From CAYTBN01 sp964542165 (GTDB lineage: Bacteria; Myxococcota_A; UBA796; UBA9615; CAYRNR01), in contig CAZITQ010000005.1 in NCBI GenBank assembly GCA_964542165.1, forward strand, positions 29,077-93,076: a stretch of DNA of 64,000 nucleotides. Direction: 5' to 3'. The notes below the pieces were generated by a model, which saw only the letters and a list, made by a program, of their open reading frames with translations, searched no databases and had not been told where the DNA came from. The stretch's first letter is position 1. Each line of letters opens with the position of its first letter. The position numbers and the translations under genes were made by a program. Below, piece by piece: positions 47,264 to 56,420 of this stretch.

Positions 47264-50259
47264 GCCAGCACGACCCCCAGGATGGTGCTCAGACCCGGCA
47301 TCGAGGTGGCCGCGCCCGTGCCCCGGTACCCCCGCAGATCGGCGTAGACCTTCAGCTGCAGGTTGCCCAGGATCAGCACCCCCAGCTCCGACCGCAGGTT
47401 GACCGACAGCAGCAGGTCCTCGTCCGTGTCGTCGTCGGTGGGGAACCAGCCGTAGATCTTGAGCGTGTTGCCCCAGGTCAGCGGCCGGCGGGTGACCTGC
47501 TGGGTCAGCTCGAGGGACATCCCCGACTCCAGCGCGCCCTCGGTGGCGGAGAAGTCGTACTCGATGAAGGTCCCGGCCTTGATCGACTTGACCGTCGGGA
47601 TCAGGTTGGTGGCCGTGACCCCGCCGGTGCCCCGCAGGTCCTTCTGCCGGGGCAGCTTGCCGATGGCGACGCCGGCGTCGTCGGTCTCGTCCGCGCGCAG
47701 GAACTCCGTGTCGTAGGCCGCCTGCAAGAAGGGGTAGACGGGCACCGATCGCACGCTGAGGCCCCGGAGGCCGGCGTCGAGGGAGAACTGCAGGTCGTCC
47801 TCCAGCTCGCTGGGGGGCTCATCACCGACGGTGTTCACGCTCAGGGCGGCCAGCGACCGGGACTCGAGCACCACGTCCCGGGTGTCGAAGCCCAGGGTCC
47901 CGTCCCACCGCATACCGAAGGTGAAGCTCGCCGGCGTGGTGACCCGGCTCTCGCGCACATTGGCGTACGCGTCCTGGTCCCCCGAGACCAGGTAGCGGGT
48001 CAGGGTCAGCCCCAGGTTGTTGGCGCGGGCGAAGAACAGCGGCCAGACCCGGTCGCCGCGGTCTCTCAGCCAGCCGGAGAGCCGCTCCCGGTAGGCCGGG
48101 TCGAACCCCGGGTTCTGCGCCCTCTCGTATCGCAGCCCCCGCAGGATCTGACTCGCGAGGGTCACCTCGCTCCCGAAGGGGGACGTGCGGAATCCCTCGT
48201 CGCGGGTCTTGAAGCGGGTCTTCGGCCGCACACCGGCCAGGGCGGTGTCGACCCCGCGGTACTGCGCCAGCGCGCTGGTCGTGAGGACCCGGTAGACCTC
48301 CCCGGTGCCCAGCGGCCTGCCGCCCACCTGGCCGTGTTTCGGATCCAGACCGCAGACCCAGGGGGCGCCCGCCCGCTTCTCCGCGTCCAGGTCGCCCCGG
48401 ACCGCGGTGGCCCGTCGCCGCCGCAGGCGCTCATTGCGGGAGTCGCCGGTCAGCCGTAGCAGCTCGCGCAGCTGGCCGCCGCTGAGCTCCAGCAGCTGCA
48501 ACCGGTCGGGAACGGCCAGGTAGGAGGCGGCGTAGAGCTCCCGCGTCGGGCCGCTGAGCTCCAGCGCCCAGGGCAGGGGCGGCAGGATCACCACGTCGAC
48601 GCGGCCCCGCTCCCGCAGCAGGTTGCCGCCCAGGTTGTGGAACAGGTCCCGCGTCATCCGCAGGGGCATCCGCTCCACCTCAAGGGTGCCCGCCGCCAGT
48701 TCGGACTCCAGCAGCTCGCGGTAGGGCTGGCCTTCCATCAGGAACTGGAGCCGGTTGACGTCCTCCTCCACCAGGTCCCGCAGGTCGGGGACCAGCACGG
48801 GCTCCCCGTCCAGATAGATCGCCTGGCGGGCCTTCATGGTGCGCTGGAGGATGTCGTCGTCCACGGGGCGGAGCTGGTCGACGGGGAGGGTCCGGAGCTC
48901 CAGATCGGCCAGCCGTCCGTCCGCCATCCGGCCCTCGATCTCGCCGACCACCGATCCACCTGCGTGGACCACCAGCAGGGGCCGCCGGTCGAGGGCGTCG
49001 AGGCTCGACCGGGGCGCGGGGGGGGTGATCTTCACCTGCTGGTGCTGGGCCGACGGCGCCGAGAAGTCCCCGAGCACCACGTCCACGTCGTCCACCTGGC
49101 GCACCAGCTCGCCCAGGGTGGCGGGCTCGAAGCCGGCCAGGAGGACCACCAGATCCGGCTCGCGCCCGGTGCGGGCCCGGAGCGCCTTGAGCGCCCGCTC
49201 GACCGCCGGCGCCGGGTCCTCGAATCCCAGCTGGCTCCGGACGTCCCCCTCCAGCCGGTCGCGGATCGCCGGGTCCACGACCCCCACGAAGGCCACGGCC
49301 GCAGGGCCGAGCTCCACCAGCTCCGCCCCGGGGAACACGGACTCTCCCCGGGCGTCGCGCAGGTTGGCCGCCAGGACCGTCACCCGGGCAGCGCTGGCCT
49401 CCCCGACCAGCTTGTCGATCCCCCCCAGCAGCTCAGCGTGCCCCGGCGAGAGGAAACGCATCCCGGCGTCGGCGTACGCGATCCAGCTGGCGGGGCGCAC
49501 GAGGCTGTACGGCTGTCCGGGGACGTAGGATCGCCCTTCCACGGCTCCGCCGGCGCTGACGTAGATCGCCGGCGACGACGGATCGGCCAGCCGCTCCTTC
49601 ACCAGCACCATCCGACGCGAGCCCTCGCCCACCATCCGAGACAGCTGGTGCAGGGTGCAGCGCTTTCCGTCGAACTCGACGACCACCGTCTCCTGGGAGC
49701 GGATCTCCCACGCCAGGGGATCCGCCGGCAGCGGCTCGTCGAGGGGGGTGTCCGGTCCCTGGGCGACCCAGGCCTCCTGGCCCAGGGCGTTGCGGACCCG
49801 GGTCAGGATGCCCTGCAGGCGCGCGGGCTCGCCGTACTCCGGGCGCTCGTGCATCGCCCGCTCGATGGAGTCCAGCAGCGACAGGTCCGGGTCGTCGACC
49901 CCCTGCAGCAGGGCCGCCCGTTCGGTGACGATCACCGGCGCGGGCTGGACCTGGCGCAGGACCTCGAAGCCCCCGCCGTCCACGAAGGCGATGGCGCTGG
50001 AGAGCATGCCGTCGTCGGTCCAGACGTAGCGTCCGTGGCGGTAGAGCACCCCCAGGCTCGAGTCCACCTGGAGGATGCGCCCCCCCTTCTGCTCCAGGAA
50101 GGAGAAGACGAGGTCGCCGAAGGCCAGCTCCATTCGCCCGCTGGACACGCCGCCGGTGTTGCCATCGAACACGATGCGGAAGCTCTCGTCGGCCAGCGAC
50201 GGTCGCGCCGGCAGCGCGAGCAGGGCGAGGCAGAGCGGGGGAAGCAGGGATCGGCGCAT
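47227..50259 (-). CDS. 5'-nucleotidase-like envelope protein, metal site lost
   Basis: 1010 residues from the ATG at 50259, which begins the signal peptide (RRSLLPPLCLALLALPARP); an upstream GTG at 50292 is possible. The first 600 residues follow 5'-nucleotidase/metallophosphatase order: FRIVFDGNTGGV, VTVLAANLRDARGES, AAVAFVGVVDP, PDLVVLLAGFE, VVHAGGSVVGEIEGRM and YAASYLAVPDRLQLLELSGG. The metal ligands of active enzymes (for example G-N-H-E and G-H-x-H) are missing, so catalysis is unlikely. The last ~400 residues are beta-rich, possibly an outer-membrane barrel (WGNTLKIYGWFPTDD). It follows the lipoprotein gene by 17 bases. Confidence 0.6.
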   Translation of the reverse strand: MRRSLLPPLCLALLALPARPSLADESFRIVFDGNTGGVSSGRMELAFGDLVFSFLEQKGGRILQVDSSLGVLYRHGRYVWTDDGMLSSAIAFVDGGGFEVLRQVQPAPVIVTERAALLQGVDDPDLSLLDSIERAMHERPEYGEPARLQGILTRVRNALGQEAWVAQGPDTPLDEPLPADPLAWEIRSQETVVVEFDGKRCTLHQLSRMVGEGSRRMVLVKERLADPSSPAIYVSAGGAVEGRSYVPGQPYSLVRPASWIAYADAGMRFLSPGHAELLGGIDKLVGEASAARVTVLAANLRDARGESVFPGAELVELGPAAVAFVGVVDPAIRDRLEGDVRSQLGFEDPAPAVERALKALRARTGREPDLVVLLAGFEPATLGELVRQVDDVDVVLGDFSAPSAQHQQVKITPPAPRSSLDALDRRPLLVVHAGGSVVGEIEGRMADGRLADLELRTLPVDQLRPVDDDILQRTMKARQAIYLDGEPVLVPDLRDLVEEDVNRLQFLMEGQPYRELLESELAAGTLEVERMPLRMTRDLFHNLGGNLLRERGRVDVVILPPLPWALELSGPTRELYAASYLAVPDRLQLLELSGGQLRELLRLTGDSRNERLRRRRATAVRGDLDAEKRAGAPWVCGLDPKHGQVGGRPLGTGEVYRVLTTSALAQYRGVDTALAGVRPKTRFKTRDEGFRTSPFGSEVTLASQILRGLRYERAQNPGFDPAYRERLSGWLRDRGDRVWPLFFARANNLGLTLTRYLVSGDQDAYANVRESRVTTPASFTFGMRWDGTLGFDTRDVVLESRSLAALSVNTVGDEPPSELEDDLQFSLDAGLRGLSVRSVPVYPFLQAAYDTEFLRADETDDAGVAIGKLPRQKDLRGTGGVTATNLIPTVKSIKAGTFIEYDFSATEGALESGMSLELTQQVTRRPLTWGNTLKIYGWFPTDDDTDEDLLLSVNLRSELGVLILGNLQLKVYADLRGYRGTGAATSMPGLSTILGVVLAYSGQLERRITR

Positions 50260-50275
50260 CGTGAAGGTCAGGATG

Positions 50276-50857
50276 TCAGAAGGTGTACCCACACTCCACG
50301 AAGCGGGTCACCCGCTGGGAGCGACTGACCGTGACCGCGGTGGTCAGCGGGATGTCCATGTCGCAGTCCCCCTCCCGGGCCTGCACGTAGGCGAAGACCC
50401 GCTGATCCACGCATTCGCGGAACCAGACCGTTTGCTGCTGGGCCGCGCAGCCGGAGCCGAGGCTGCCCACGGCCACCAGCATGAACTCGGACCAGTCCGG
50501 CGGCTCCGGCTCGCCGCCGGCGAGAATGCAGTGCTCGGTCAGCAGCTCGTTCCACTCGGTGTCGTCGTCCACGGTGACCGTGAACAGCGGCTGGGCCGGC
50601 GTGCAGAACCCCAGGTTGAACACCTGGAACGGGATGTCGATGCAATCCCCGGCGGCGTGGTCCTCCGGGGCGCAGTCCTGGACCCCGCTGGTGTCGTCGT
50701 CCCCGGTGGCGTCGTCGTCTCCGGTGGCGTCGTCGTCGTCCGCCGCGCTGTCGTCGTCCGCGCCGGGGGAGCCGCTGTCGTCGTCGTCCGCCGGGCAGCC
50801 CGCCAGCAGCCCGAGGGCCATCGCCATCGCGATCCCGCTCCTGATGTCCATCCGCAT
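50276..50857 (-). CDS. Asp-tethered small lipoprotein
   Basis: 193 residues from the ATG at 50857, with GAGGAGGGG close upstream; an ATG at 50851 is also possible. The lipobox GLLAGC (Cys21) is followed by PADDDDSGSPGADDDSAADD and further DDD blocks to about residue 58. The mature domain of about 130 residues has six Cys (QDCAPEDHAAGDC, NLGFCTPAQ, SGCAAQQQ, FRECVDQ, EGDCDMD, ECGYTF) and is probably disulfide-bonded. No family recognised. Its start overlaps the rhomboid stop by one base, and the nucleotidase-like gene follows, so the three are one operon. Confidence 0.75.
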   Translation of the reverse strand: MRMDIRSGIAMAMALGLLAGCPADDDDSGSPGADDDSAADDDDATGDDDATGDDDTSGVQDCAPEDHAAGDCIDIPFQVFNLGFCTPAQPLFTVTVDDDTEWNELLTEHCILAGGEPEPPDWSEFMLVAVGSLGSGCAAQQQTVWFRECVDQRVFAYVQAREGDCDMDIPLTTAVTVSRSQRVTRFVECGYTF

Positions 50858-52518
50858 CACCCCTCCTCGCGCACGAGCCGCATCCAGCGGCCCTCGAAGG
50901 CGTCCACGTGGTCGAACCGTGGCACATCCGCCATGGTACGCGGTGGCGGCCGGATCGCGTAGCGGGCGTTCCCGAGGCGCTTGCCGATGCGGGCCATCAG
51001 CTGCTCGAAGTTGGCCGCCGGATGCTCCCGGACCGTCTTGAGCAGGATCGCATAGGGCTGCTGGTCCGACAGCAGGCGGACGGCCTGGACCGTCCGTCGG
51101 TCGCCCTGGTGTTCCACGCCCACGATCAGGTCGCAGACCATCGACTCGTGGGTCTTCCCCGCGGCGTCCCGGTAGGCCAGCCGGCCCACGGCCCAGTGCG
51201 TGATGTCCGGCACGGACACCCGGAAGGGGGTTCCGGCGCTGTCCTCGAAGCCGATGTGGTCGTCCTTGACGCGGGTCACCGAGGCGAGCCGGACGTGAAC
51301 CGGGTCGGTCGGGGCCGCGGGAGGAGCGGCGGGACGTCGCCCGGCGGCGACCGCGGCTCCGGCGGCCATCGCGGATGCCGGGGCGCCCCCCGGATCGAGC
51401 TGCGCGGGGGCGCCCCGGGGCGCGTGGGGTGCCGCCGGTGGGTCGGCGGACGGCGGGCCCTGGTGCTGCCGCCGGCCGGCCGCGACGATCTCGGAGCGCA
51501 GCTCCGCACCCTCTCGGAGGTCCCCCCGACCCATCGCGGCGTCGATGGCCGTCTCCTCCGACGTGGGGGCCAGCAGCCACGCGGGCTGGAGCTTCATCAC
51601 GACGAACGCGATGGCGAAGCCCCCCGCGAACCCGCCCACGTGGGCGGCGTAGGCCACCTGGTCCCCCATACCCGCGCCCATGGCCATCAGGAAGACCTGC
51701 CAGAAGAACCACAGGGGAAGAGCCAGCCATGCGGGGGCGAAGAAGGTCCCGGAGCGGAACATCAGCAGGAACCAGAACAGGTACCAGATCTTGATCCGCG
51801 ACTTCGCGAACAGCAGCAGGTAGGCCCCCATCAGGGCTGCCACCGAGCCGCTCGCCCCCACCAGGGGGATCAGGGGGATGTCCCCCATGAAGAGCATCTG
51901 GAATCCGCCCGCGATGGCGGCGCCCGCCAGGTAGAACCCCACCAGGAAGCCCCGGTTCCACACGTGCTCGATGGAGGAGGCCGCCAGCCACAGGAACAGC
52001 AGGTTGCCCAGCAGGTGCATCCAGCCGCCGTGGAGGAAGGCGTAGGTGAACGGGCCGTGGGCGGTGATCCTGCCGCGCACCAACCCCATGCTCACGAAGG
52101 GCTGACGCTCCCAGGCCTCCCGGGCGGCGGTCACCGCGGCGTCGAGCTCCTGCTGGTCCACCGATCCGGGCTCCGGCTGGTCCATGCCGAAGCCGGACAT
52201 CAGATCCTCGATCATCAGCGAGATGTCCTCGCTCCCGGCCCACTCCGGGAGACCCAGGTCGGTGTCCAGGCAGTCGGGCTCCCCGAAACCTGCGCAGAGC
52301 TCCTGGAGTGGCCCGGTGTCCAGCGTCTCCTGCCCCCAGGCCAGCTCCACGGCGCGGTTCAGCGCCACCAGGAACTCGTCCTCCGCCCGGAGCTGGCGGC
52401 TCCACGTGACCAGGAACACCAGGACGCACACGACCATGAGCGATACGGTCACGATGGGGATGCGCATCAACCGCTGGCGATCCGTGAAGTAGGGGACCAG
52501 GAGGAAGGCCAGCGGCAT
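50857..52518 (-). CDS. rhomboid-family intramembrane serine protease
   Basis: 553 residues from the ATG at 52518. Six or more membrane segments. The rhomboid signature HGPFTYAFLHGGWMHLLGN (about 154-172) precedes the catalytic Ser223 in GASGS and the His293 in AAHVGGF. Rhomboids cut transmembrane segments within the membrane. A large insertion (about 43-145) lies between the first two segments and is acidic, and a ~200-residue C-terminal cytoplasmic region with a Pro/Ala-rich stretch follows the core. It is the first gene of a three-gene unit with the lipoprotein and nucleotidase-like protein. A TACAAT (52548-52553) is a candidate -10, 30 bases upstream. Confidence 0.85.
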   Translation of the reverse strand: MPLAFLLVPYFTDRQRLMRIPIVTVSLMVVCVLVFLVTWSRQLRAEDEFLVALNRAVELAWGQETLDTGPLQELCAGFGEPDCLDTDLGLPEWAGSEDISLMIEDLMSGFGMDQPEPGSVDQQELDAAVTAAREAWERQPFVSMGLVRGRITAHGPFTYAFLHGGWMHLLGNLLFLWLAASSIEHVWNRGFLVGFYLAGAAIAGGFQMLFMGDIPLIPLVGASGSVAALMGAYLLLFAKSRIKIWYLFWFLLMFRSGTFFAPAWLALPLWFFWQVFLMAMGAGMGDQVAYAAHVGGFAGGFAIAFVVMKLQPAWLLAPTSEETAIDAAMGRGDLREGAELRSEIVAAGRRQHQGPPSADPPAAPHAPRGAPAQLDPGGAPASAMAAGAAVAAGRRPAAPPAAPTDPVHVRLASVTRVKDDHIGFEDSAGTPFRVSVPDITHWAVGRLAYRDAAGKTHESMVCDLIVGVEHQGDRRTVQAVRLLSDQQPYAILLKTVREHPAANFEQLMARIGKRLGNARYAIRPPPRTMADVPRFDHVDAFEGRWMRLVREEG

Positions 52519-52547
52519 GGGCTCTCGCGCGATGGAGGTTGTCCTAC

Positions 52548-52553
52548 ATTGTA
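52548..52553 (-). promoter_or_regulatory. candidate -10 element
   Basis: TACAAT on the minus strand, 30 bases before the rhomboid start at 52518. Confidence 0.4.
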
Positions 52554-52607
52554 TCGCCCGCGCGGGCGTCTGCTTGAACGCGGGGCCGGCAACGGCGCCC
52601 GACCTCT

Positions 52608-52615
52608 GGTAGCAT
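52608..52615 (+). promoter_or_regulatory. candidate extended -10 element
   Basis: GGTAGCAT (CTGGTAGCAT) lies 33 bases before the TTG start at 52649. Confidence 0.4.
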
Positions 52616-52648
52616 GGCCCTGCTCTGTCCATCGGTGCGGGGATTGCG

Positions 52649-54511
52649 TTGTCGTTTCTTCTGGTCACGCACGGGTATCACTTCGGTGTACGGTTCGAGC
52701 TGGGCGACACCTGCGCCATCGGCCGTTCGTCCAACTGCGCGATCCAGCTGCTCGACGAGAAGGTCAGCCGCGTGCACGCCGTCCTCACCGCGAGCCCCGA
52801 GGGCTACGTGGTGCGCGACGAGGGCAGCTCCAACGGAACGGGGATCAACGGCGAGCTGATGCTCGAACCCACCCGGCTGCGGCCCGGGGACGAGCTGGCC
52901 GTCGGCAACAACCTGCTGCTCTTCGACCCCGACCTGGAGATCCTCCGGGATCGCGGTGGCGTGGGTGCGGTGATCCTCACCGAGGACGGGGACGGGGATT
53001 CGATCTCCGAGGCCAGTGGACTGACCCCGGACACCTCGGACTCGATCCCGTTCTCGCCGGCCAGCCTGGTGACCGCCGTGGCCCGGGTTCTGGCATCGAA
53101 CCGATCCACCGGGTTCTCGTGGCTGCTGCTGGAGGCCCTGGCCCGCGGGGTGGGCGCGGAACGCGCCGCGCTGCTGCGGGTCCGCGGGGAGGGGAGGGCG
53201 GTCCAGGCGCTGCTGACCTTCCCCGCCCAGAGCCGCGTGGGTGTACCCCGCGCACTGGTGGATCGGGTGCTGGAGCGGGAGAAGCCCCAGCGACTCGAGG
53301 ACGCCGTGGGTGAGCTGAAGGTGCGCGGCGGGCGGACCAAGATCGAGGCCCGGACGGGCACATCCCTGTGCGTCCCCCTCACCCGACGGGGGAAACTGGA
53401 GGCCCTGCTGTACGTGGACAGCCAGGTGCGCCGGGCCTTCCACAGCGTGCCCCTGCCCATGGTCGAGGACGTGGCCACCCTGGCCCTGCCCGTGTTCTTC
53501 ACGTCGCTGGGGATCCCCGGCGACGACGGTCCTCCCCCGGGTGCAGGCGACGCGCCCGTGGCCGAGAGCCTGCCGATGAAGCAGGTGGTCGAGGCGGCCG
53601 AGAGCTACGCGGGCAACGACCAGCCGGTGCTGCTGGTAGGGGAGGCCGGATCGGGTCGGGAGGACATCGCGCGGTACGTCCATCGGCGTTCCGTCCGCCG
53701 CCATGGTCCCTTCGTGGCGGTCCACCTGGACGCCCTGTCCGGCGAGCGGATGGAGAGCGAGCTGTTCGGACACGAGAAAGGGACCTTCCCGGACGCCCGG
53801 TTCCGGCGCTCCGGGCAGGTCGAGGAGGCGGACGGCGGCACCGTGTTCTTGCGGGGGATCGACGAACTGTCACCGTCGATCCAGGCCAAGCTCCAGCGAG
53901 CCATGCAGGAGCGTCGGTTCTACCGCCAGGGTGGTGGGCGTCCGGTGGTCTCGGACGTGCGCATCGTCGCCGGTGTGCGCCGGGATCTGACGCGCAAGGT
54001 CCGCCACGACGAGTTCCGCGAGGACCTGTACCACGCCCTCGATGCGCAGTCGGCGCAGATCCCGCCGCTGCGGGAGCGGGGAGCCGACCTGCAGATCCTG
54101 ATCGCTCGCCAGTTCGACCGTTTCAACGCCACCGCCAACACCCAGATCTCCTCCATCGAGGAGGGTGCGCTCGAGCAGCTTCAGCGGCATCCGTGGCGGG
54201 GCAACCTGCGGGAGCTGGAGCAGATCGTGCGCAAGGCGCTGGTGCTCACCAGTACGGATCGGGTCATGGCGACAACGGTCCGGCAGGTGCTCGAGACGCA
54301 GGTCGACCCGGTCGGCGTCGACCAGAGCCTCACCCTGGGACAGGCCATCCGTGGCCTGGAGAGCCGTCTGCTCATCGAGGCGGTGGTCAAGGCCATCGGT
54401 CGCAAGAGTCACGCCGCGGCCATCCTGGAGATCAGCCGCGAGGAGCTGGACCGCAAGCTGGCCGAGTACGGCATCGACCTGGCCCGGGAGGTGGGCCACA
54501 CCATCTACTGA
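52649..54511 (+). CDS. FHA-GAF-AAA+ regulator, degenerate sigma-54 activator
   Basis: 620 residues from a TTG at 52649; no ATG or GTG lies nearby in frame. FHA domain at about 20-95 (IGRSSNCAIQL, SRVHAVL, GSSNGTGING), a GAF-like region about 145-275, then an AAA+ module of the enhancer-binding type. Its signature positions are altered: Walker A reads GEAGSGRED (usual GESGTGKE), the sigma-54 loop reads GTFPDA (usual GAFTGA), and Walker B reads GTVFLRGID (usual GTLFLDEI). The C-terminal part (TLGQAIRGLESRLLIEAV, then KSHAAAILEISREEL) looks like the Fis-type HTH. ATP use and sigma-54 contact are probably lost. Confidence 0.8.
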   Translation: MSFLLVTHGYHFGVRFELGDTCAIGRSSNCAIQLLDEKVSRVHAVLTASPEGYVVRDEGSSNGTGINGELMLEPTRLRPGDELAVGNNLLLFDPDLEILRDRGGVGAVILTEDGDGDSISEASGLTPDTSDSIPFSPASLVTAVARVLASNRSTGFSWLLLEALARGVGAERAALLRVRGEGRAVQALLTFPAQSRVGVPRALVDRVLEREKPQRLEDAVGELKVRGGRTKIEARTGTSLCVPLTRRGKLEALLYVDSQVRRAFHSVPLPMVEDVATLALPVFFTSLGIPGDDGPPPGAGDAPVAESLPMKQVVEAAESYAGNDQPVLLVGEAGSGREDIARYVHRRSVRRHGPFVAVHLDALSGERMESELFGHEKGTFPDARFRRSGQVEEADGGTVFLRGIDELSPSIQAKLQRAMQERRFYRQGGGRPVVSDVRIVAGVRRDLTRKVRHDEFREDLYHALDAQSAQIPPLRERGADLQILIARQFDRFNATANTQISSIEEGALEQLQRHPWRGNLRELEQIVRKALVLTSTDRVMATTVRQVLETQVDPVGVDQSLTLGQAIRGLESRLLIEAVVKAIGRKSHAAAILEISREELDRKLAEYGIDLAREVGHTIY

Positions 54512-54587
54512 GGAGTCCGCGACCCCCCTGCCCCGGGAGCCCTCTCCCCGCGGCGTGGTCGATGGCTCCTCACTTCGGGAGGCGGAC

Positions 54588-56414
54588 ATGAGGGATCTGG
54601 AGAAGCTCGACGACGCCCGGACGATCCCGGAGCTGTTCTACTTCACGGCGAGGGAGCGGGGGCCCGCGGAGGCGCTGCGTTCCAAGGAGGGGGGCGCCTG
54701 GGTCTCCCTCTCCTACGACCGCTGGGCGGAGACGGTTCGCGTGCTGGCCGCGGTCCTCGCCGAGCACGTGGCGCCGGGGGCCACCGTCGCCTTGATGGCC
54801 GAGAACCGCCGGGAGTGGACGTTCGTCGACCTCGCGGTGTTGAGCCTGGGCGGGATCCTGGCCCCGATCTACCCCACCAGCCCCCCCAAGGACGTGGCGT
54901 ACATCCTCAACGACTCGGGGGCCACGTGGTTGTTCTTGTCCAGCCGCGATCAGCTGGACCGGGTCCTGGCGCTGCGGAAGGACGGGGCGATCCCGAAGGT
55001 GGAGCAGATCGTGGTCTTCGACCCCATCGGCGAGCCCCCCGACGGCGTCACCACCCTCGACGCGCTGCTGGCCGAGGGCGAGGGCAAGGACTCCTCGGTC
55101 GTGGACGAGCGGGTGGACGGCCTGGACCCCGAGTCCATGGCCACCCTGATCTACACCTCGGGCACCACCGGTGAGCCCAAGGGGGTGATGCTCTCCCACC
55201 GCAACTTCATCTCCAACGTGCACGCCGCCTTCAACCGGATGGGCGAGGAGCGCTTCCGGGAGACCGTGTTCCTGTCGTTCCTGCCCCTGTCCCACTCCCT
55301 GGAGCGGACCTGTGGCTACTACATGGCCATCCGGGTCGGCGGCACCATCGCCTACGCCGAGAGCATCGAGAAGCTCGTCGAGAACATGGGCGAGGTCCGG
55401 CCCACGGTTCTCATCAGCGTGCCGCGGATCTACGAGAAGGTGTACGCCAAGGTCCTGTCCCGTGCCTCGTCCGGCTTCAAGAAGTCGGTCTTCGAGTGGG
55501 CGATGCGGATGGGCAGCGTCAAGGCGATGGCCGAGGCGGAGAACAAGCCGGTCCCGGCCCTCGTGCGGCTCATGTACCCCCTGGCGTTCAAGATGGTGTT
55601 CTCCAAGCTGCACGCCACCCTCGGTGGCCGGATCGAGTTCACCGTCAGCGGTGGCGCTCCCCTCGCCAAGGAGATAGCCATCTTCCTCAAGGCCGCCGGG
55701 CTGACCGTGTTGGAGGGGTACGGCCTGACCGAGACCGCCCCGATCCTGACCATCAACGGTCCCGAGTGGACCCGCTTCGGCGCCGTGGGGCAGGCACTGG
55801 AGGACATCGAGATCAAGATCGAGCCCGAGGAGGGCACCGAGCGGCCGGACGAGGGCGAGATCTGCGCCCGCGGACCCAACATCATGATCGGCTACTACAA
55901 CAAGGAGGAGGCCACCCGCGAGGTGCTGGACGACGACGGGTGGTTCCGGACCGGCGACATCGGCTACATGGACGCCGACGGGTTCGTGTTCATCACCGAC
56001 CGCAAGAAGGAGCTGTTGAAGACCTCGGGGGGCAAGTACGTGGCCCCGGCTCCCATCGAGAATGCGCTGAAGCTCAGCCCCCTGATCGAGCAGGCCTGCG
56101 TCATCGGCAACCGGCGCAAGTTCTGCACCGCCCTGCTGTACCCCGATCTGCCCGCCCTCGAGGCCGCCCTCGACAAGCCGCTGCCCACGGACGGGGCGGA
56201 CCTGGATTCGTTCCCCGGTGTGAAGGAGGCTCTGCTCGAGGCCGTGCAGGGTGCGAACCAGGGGCTCGGCCGCTGGGAACAGATCAAGTCCTTTGCCGTG
56301 CTGCCCCGGGCCCTGTCCGTCGAGGATGGCGAGCTGACCCCGACGCTGAAGATGAAGCGCCGGATCATCGACGAGCACTTCAAGGACCTCATCGACTCCC
56401 TGTACCCCAGCTGA
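54588..56414 (+). CDS. long-chain acyl-CoA synthetase (AMP-binding)
   Basis: 608 residues, typical for FadD15-like ligases, from the ATG at 54588 with GGGAGG upstream. Motifs: IYTSGTTGEPKGVMLSH (about 188-204), YGLTETAP, the Asp of the adenylation hinge in WFRTGDIGYMD, and DRKKELLKTSGGKYV near the end. All are intact, so it should activate fatty acids with ATP and CoA. It is cytoplasmic or membrane-associated. It follows the FHA-AAA regulator gene by 76 bases in the same direction. Fatty acyl-CoA from this enzyme could feed beta-oxidation or lipid synthesis; no partner genes are adjacent. Confidence 0.88.
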   Translation: MRDLEKLDDARTIPELFYFTARERGPAEALRSKEGGAWVSLSYDRWAETVRVLAAVLAEHVAPGATVALMAENRREWTFVDLAVLSLGGILAPIYPTSPPKDVAYILNDSGATWLFLSSRDQLDRVLALRKDGAIPKVEQIVVFDPIGEPPDGVTTLDALLAEGEGKDSSVVDERVDGLDPESMATLIYTSGTTGEPKGVMLSHRNFISNVHAAFNRMGEERFRETVFLSFLPLSHSLERTCGYYMAIRVGGTIAYAESIEKLVENMGEVRPTVLISVPRIYEKVYAKVLSRASSGFKKSVFEWAMRMGSVKAMAEAENKPVPALVRLMYPLAFKMVFSKLHATLGGRIEFTVSGGAPLAKEIAIFLKAAGLTVLEGYGLTETAPILTINGPEWTRFGAVGQALEDIEIKIEPEEGTERPDEGEICARGPNIMIGYYNKEEATREVLDDDGWFRTGDIGYMDADGFVFITDRKKELLKTSGGKYVAPAPIENALKLSPLIEQACVIGNRRKFCTALLYPDLPALEAALDKPLPTDGADLDSFPGVKEALLEAVQGANQGLGRWEQIKSFAVLPRALSVEDGELTPTLKMKRRIIDEHFKDLIDSLYPS

Positions 56415-56420
56415 CCCGGC

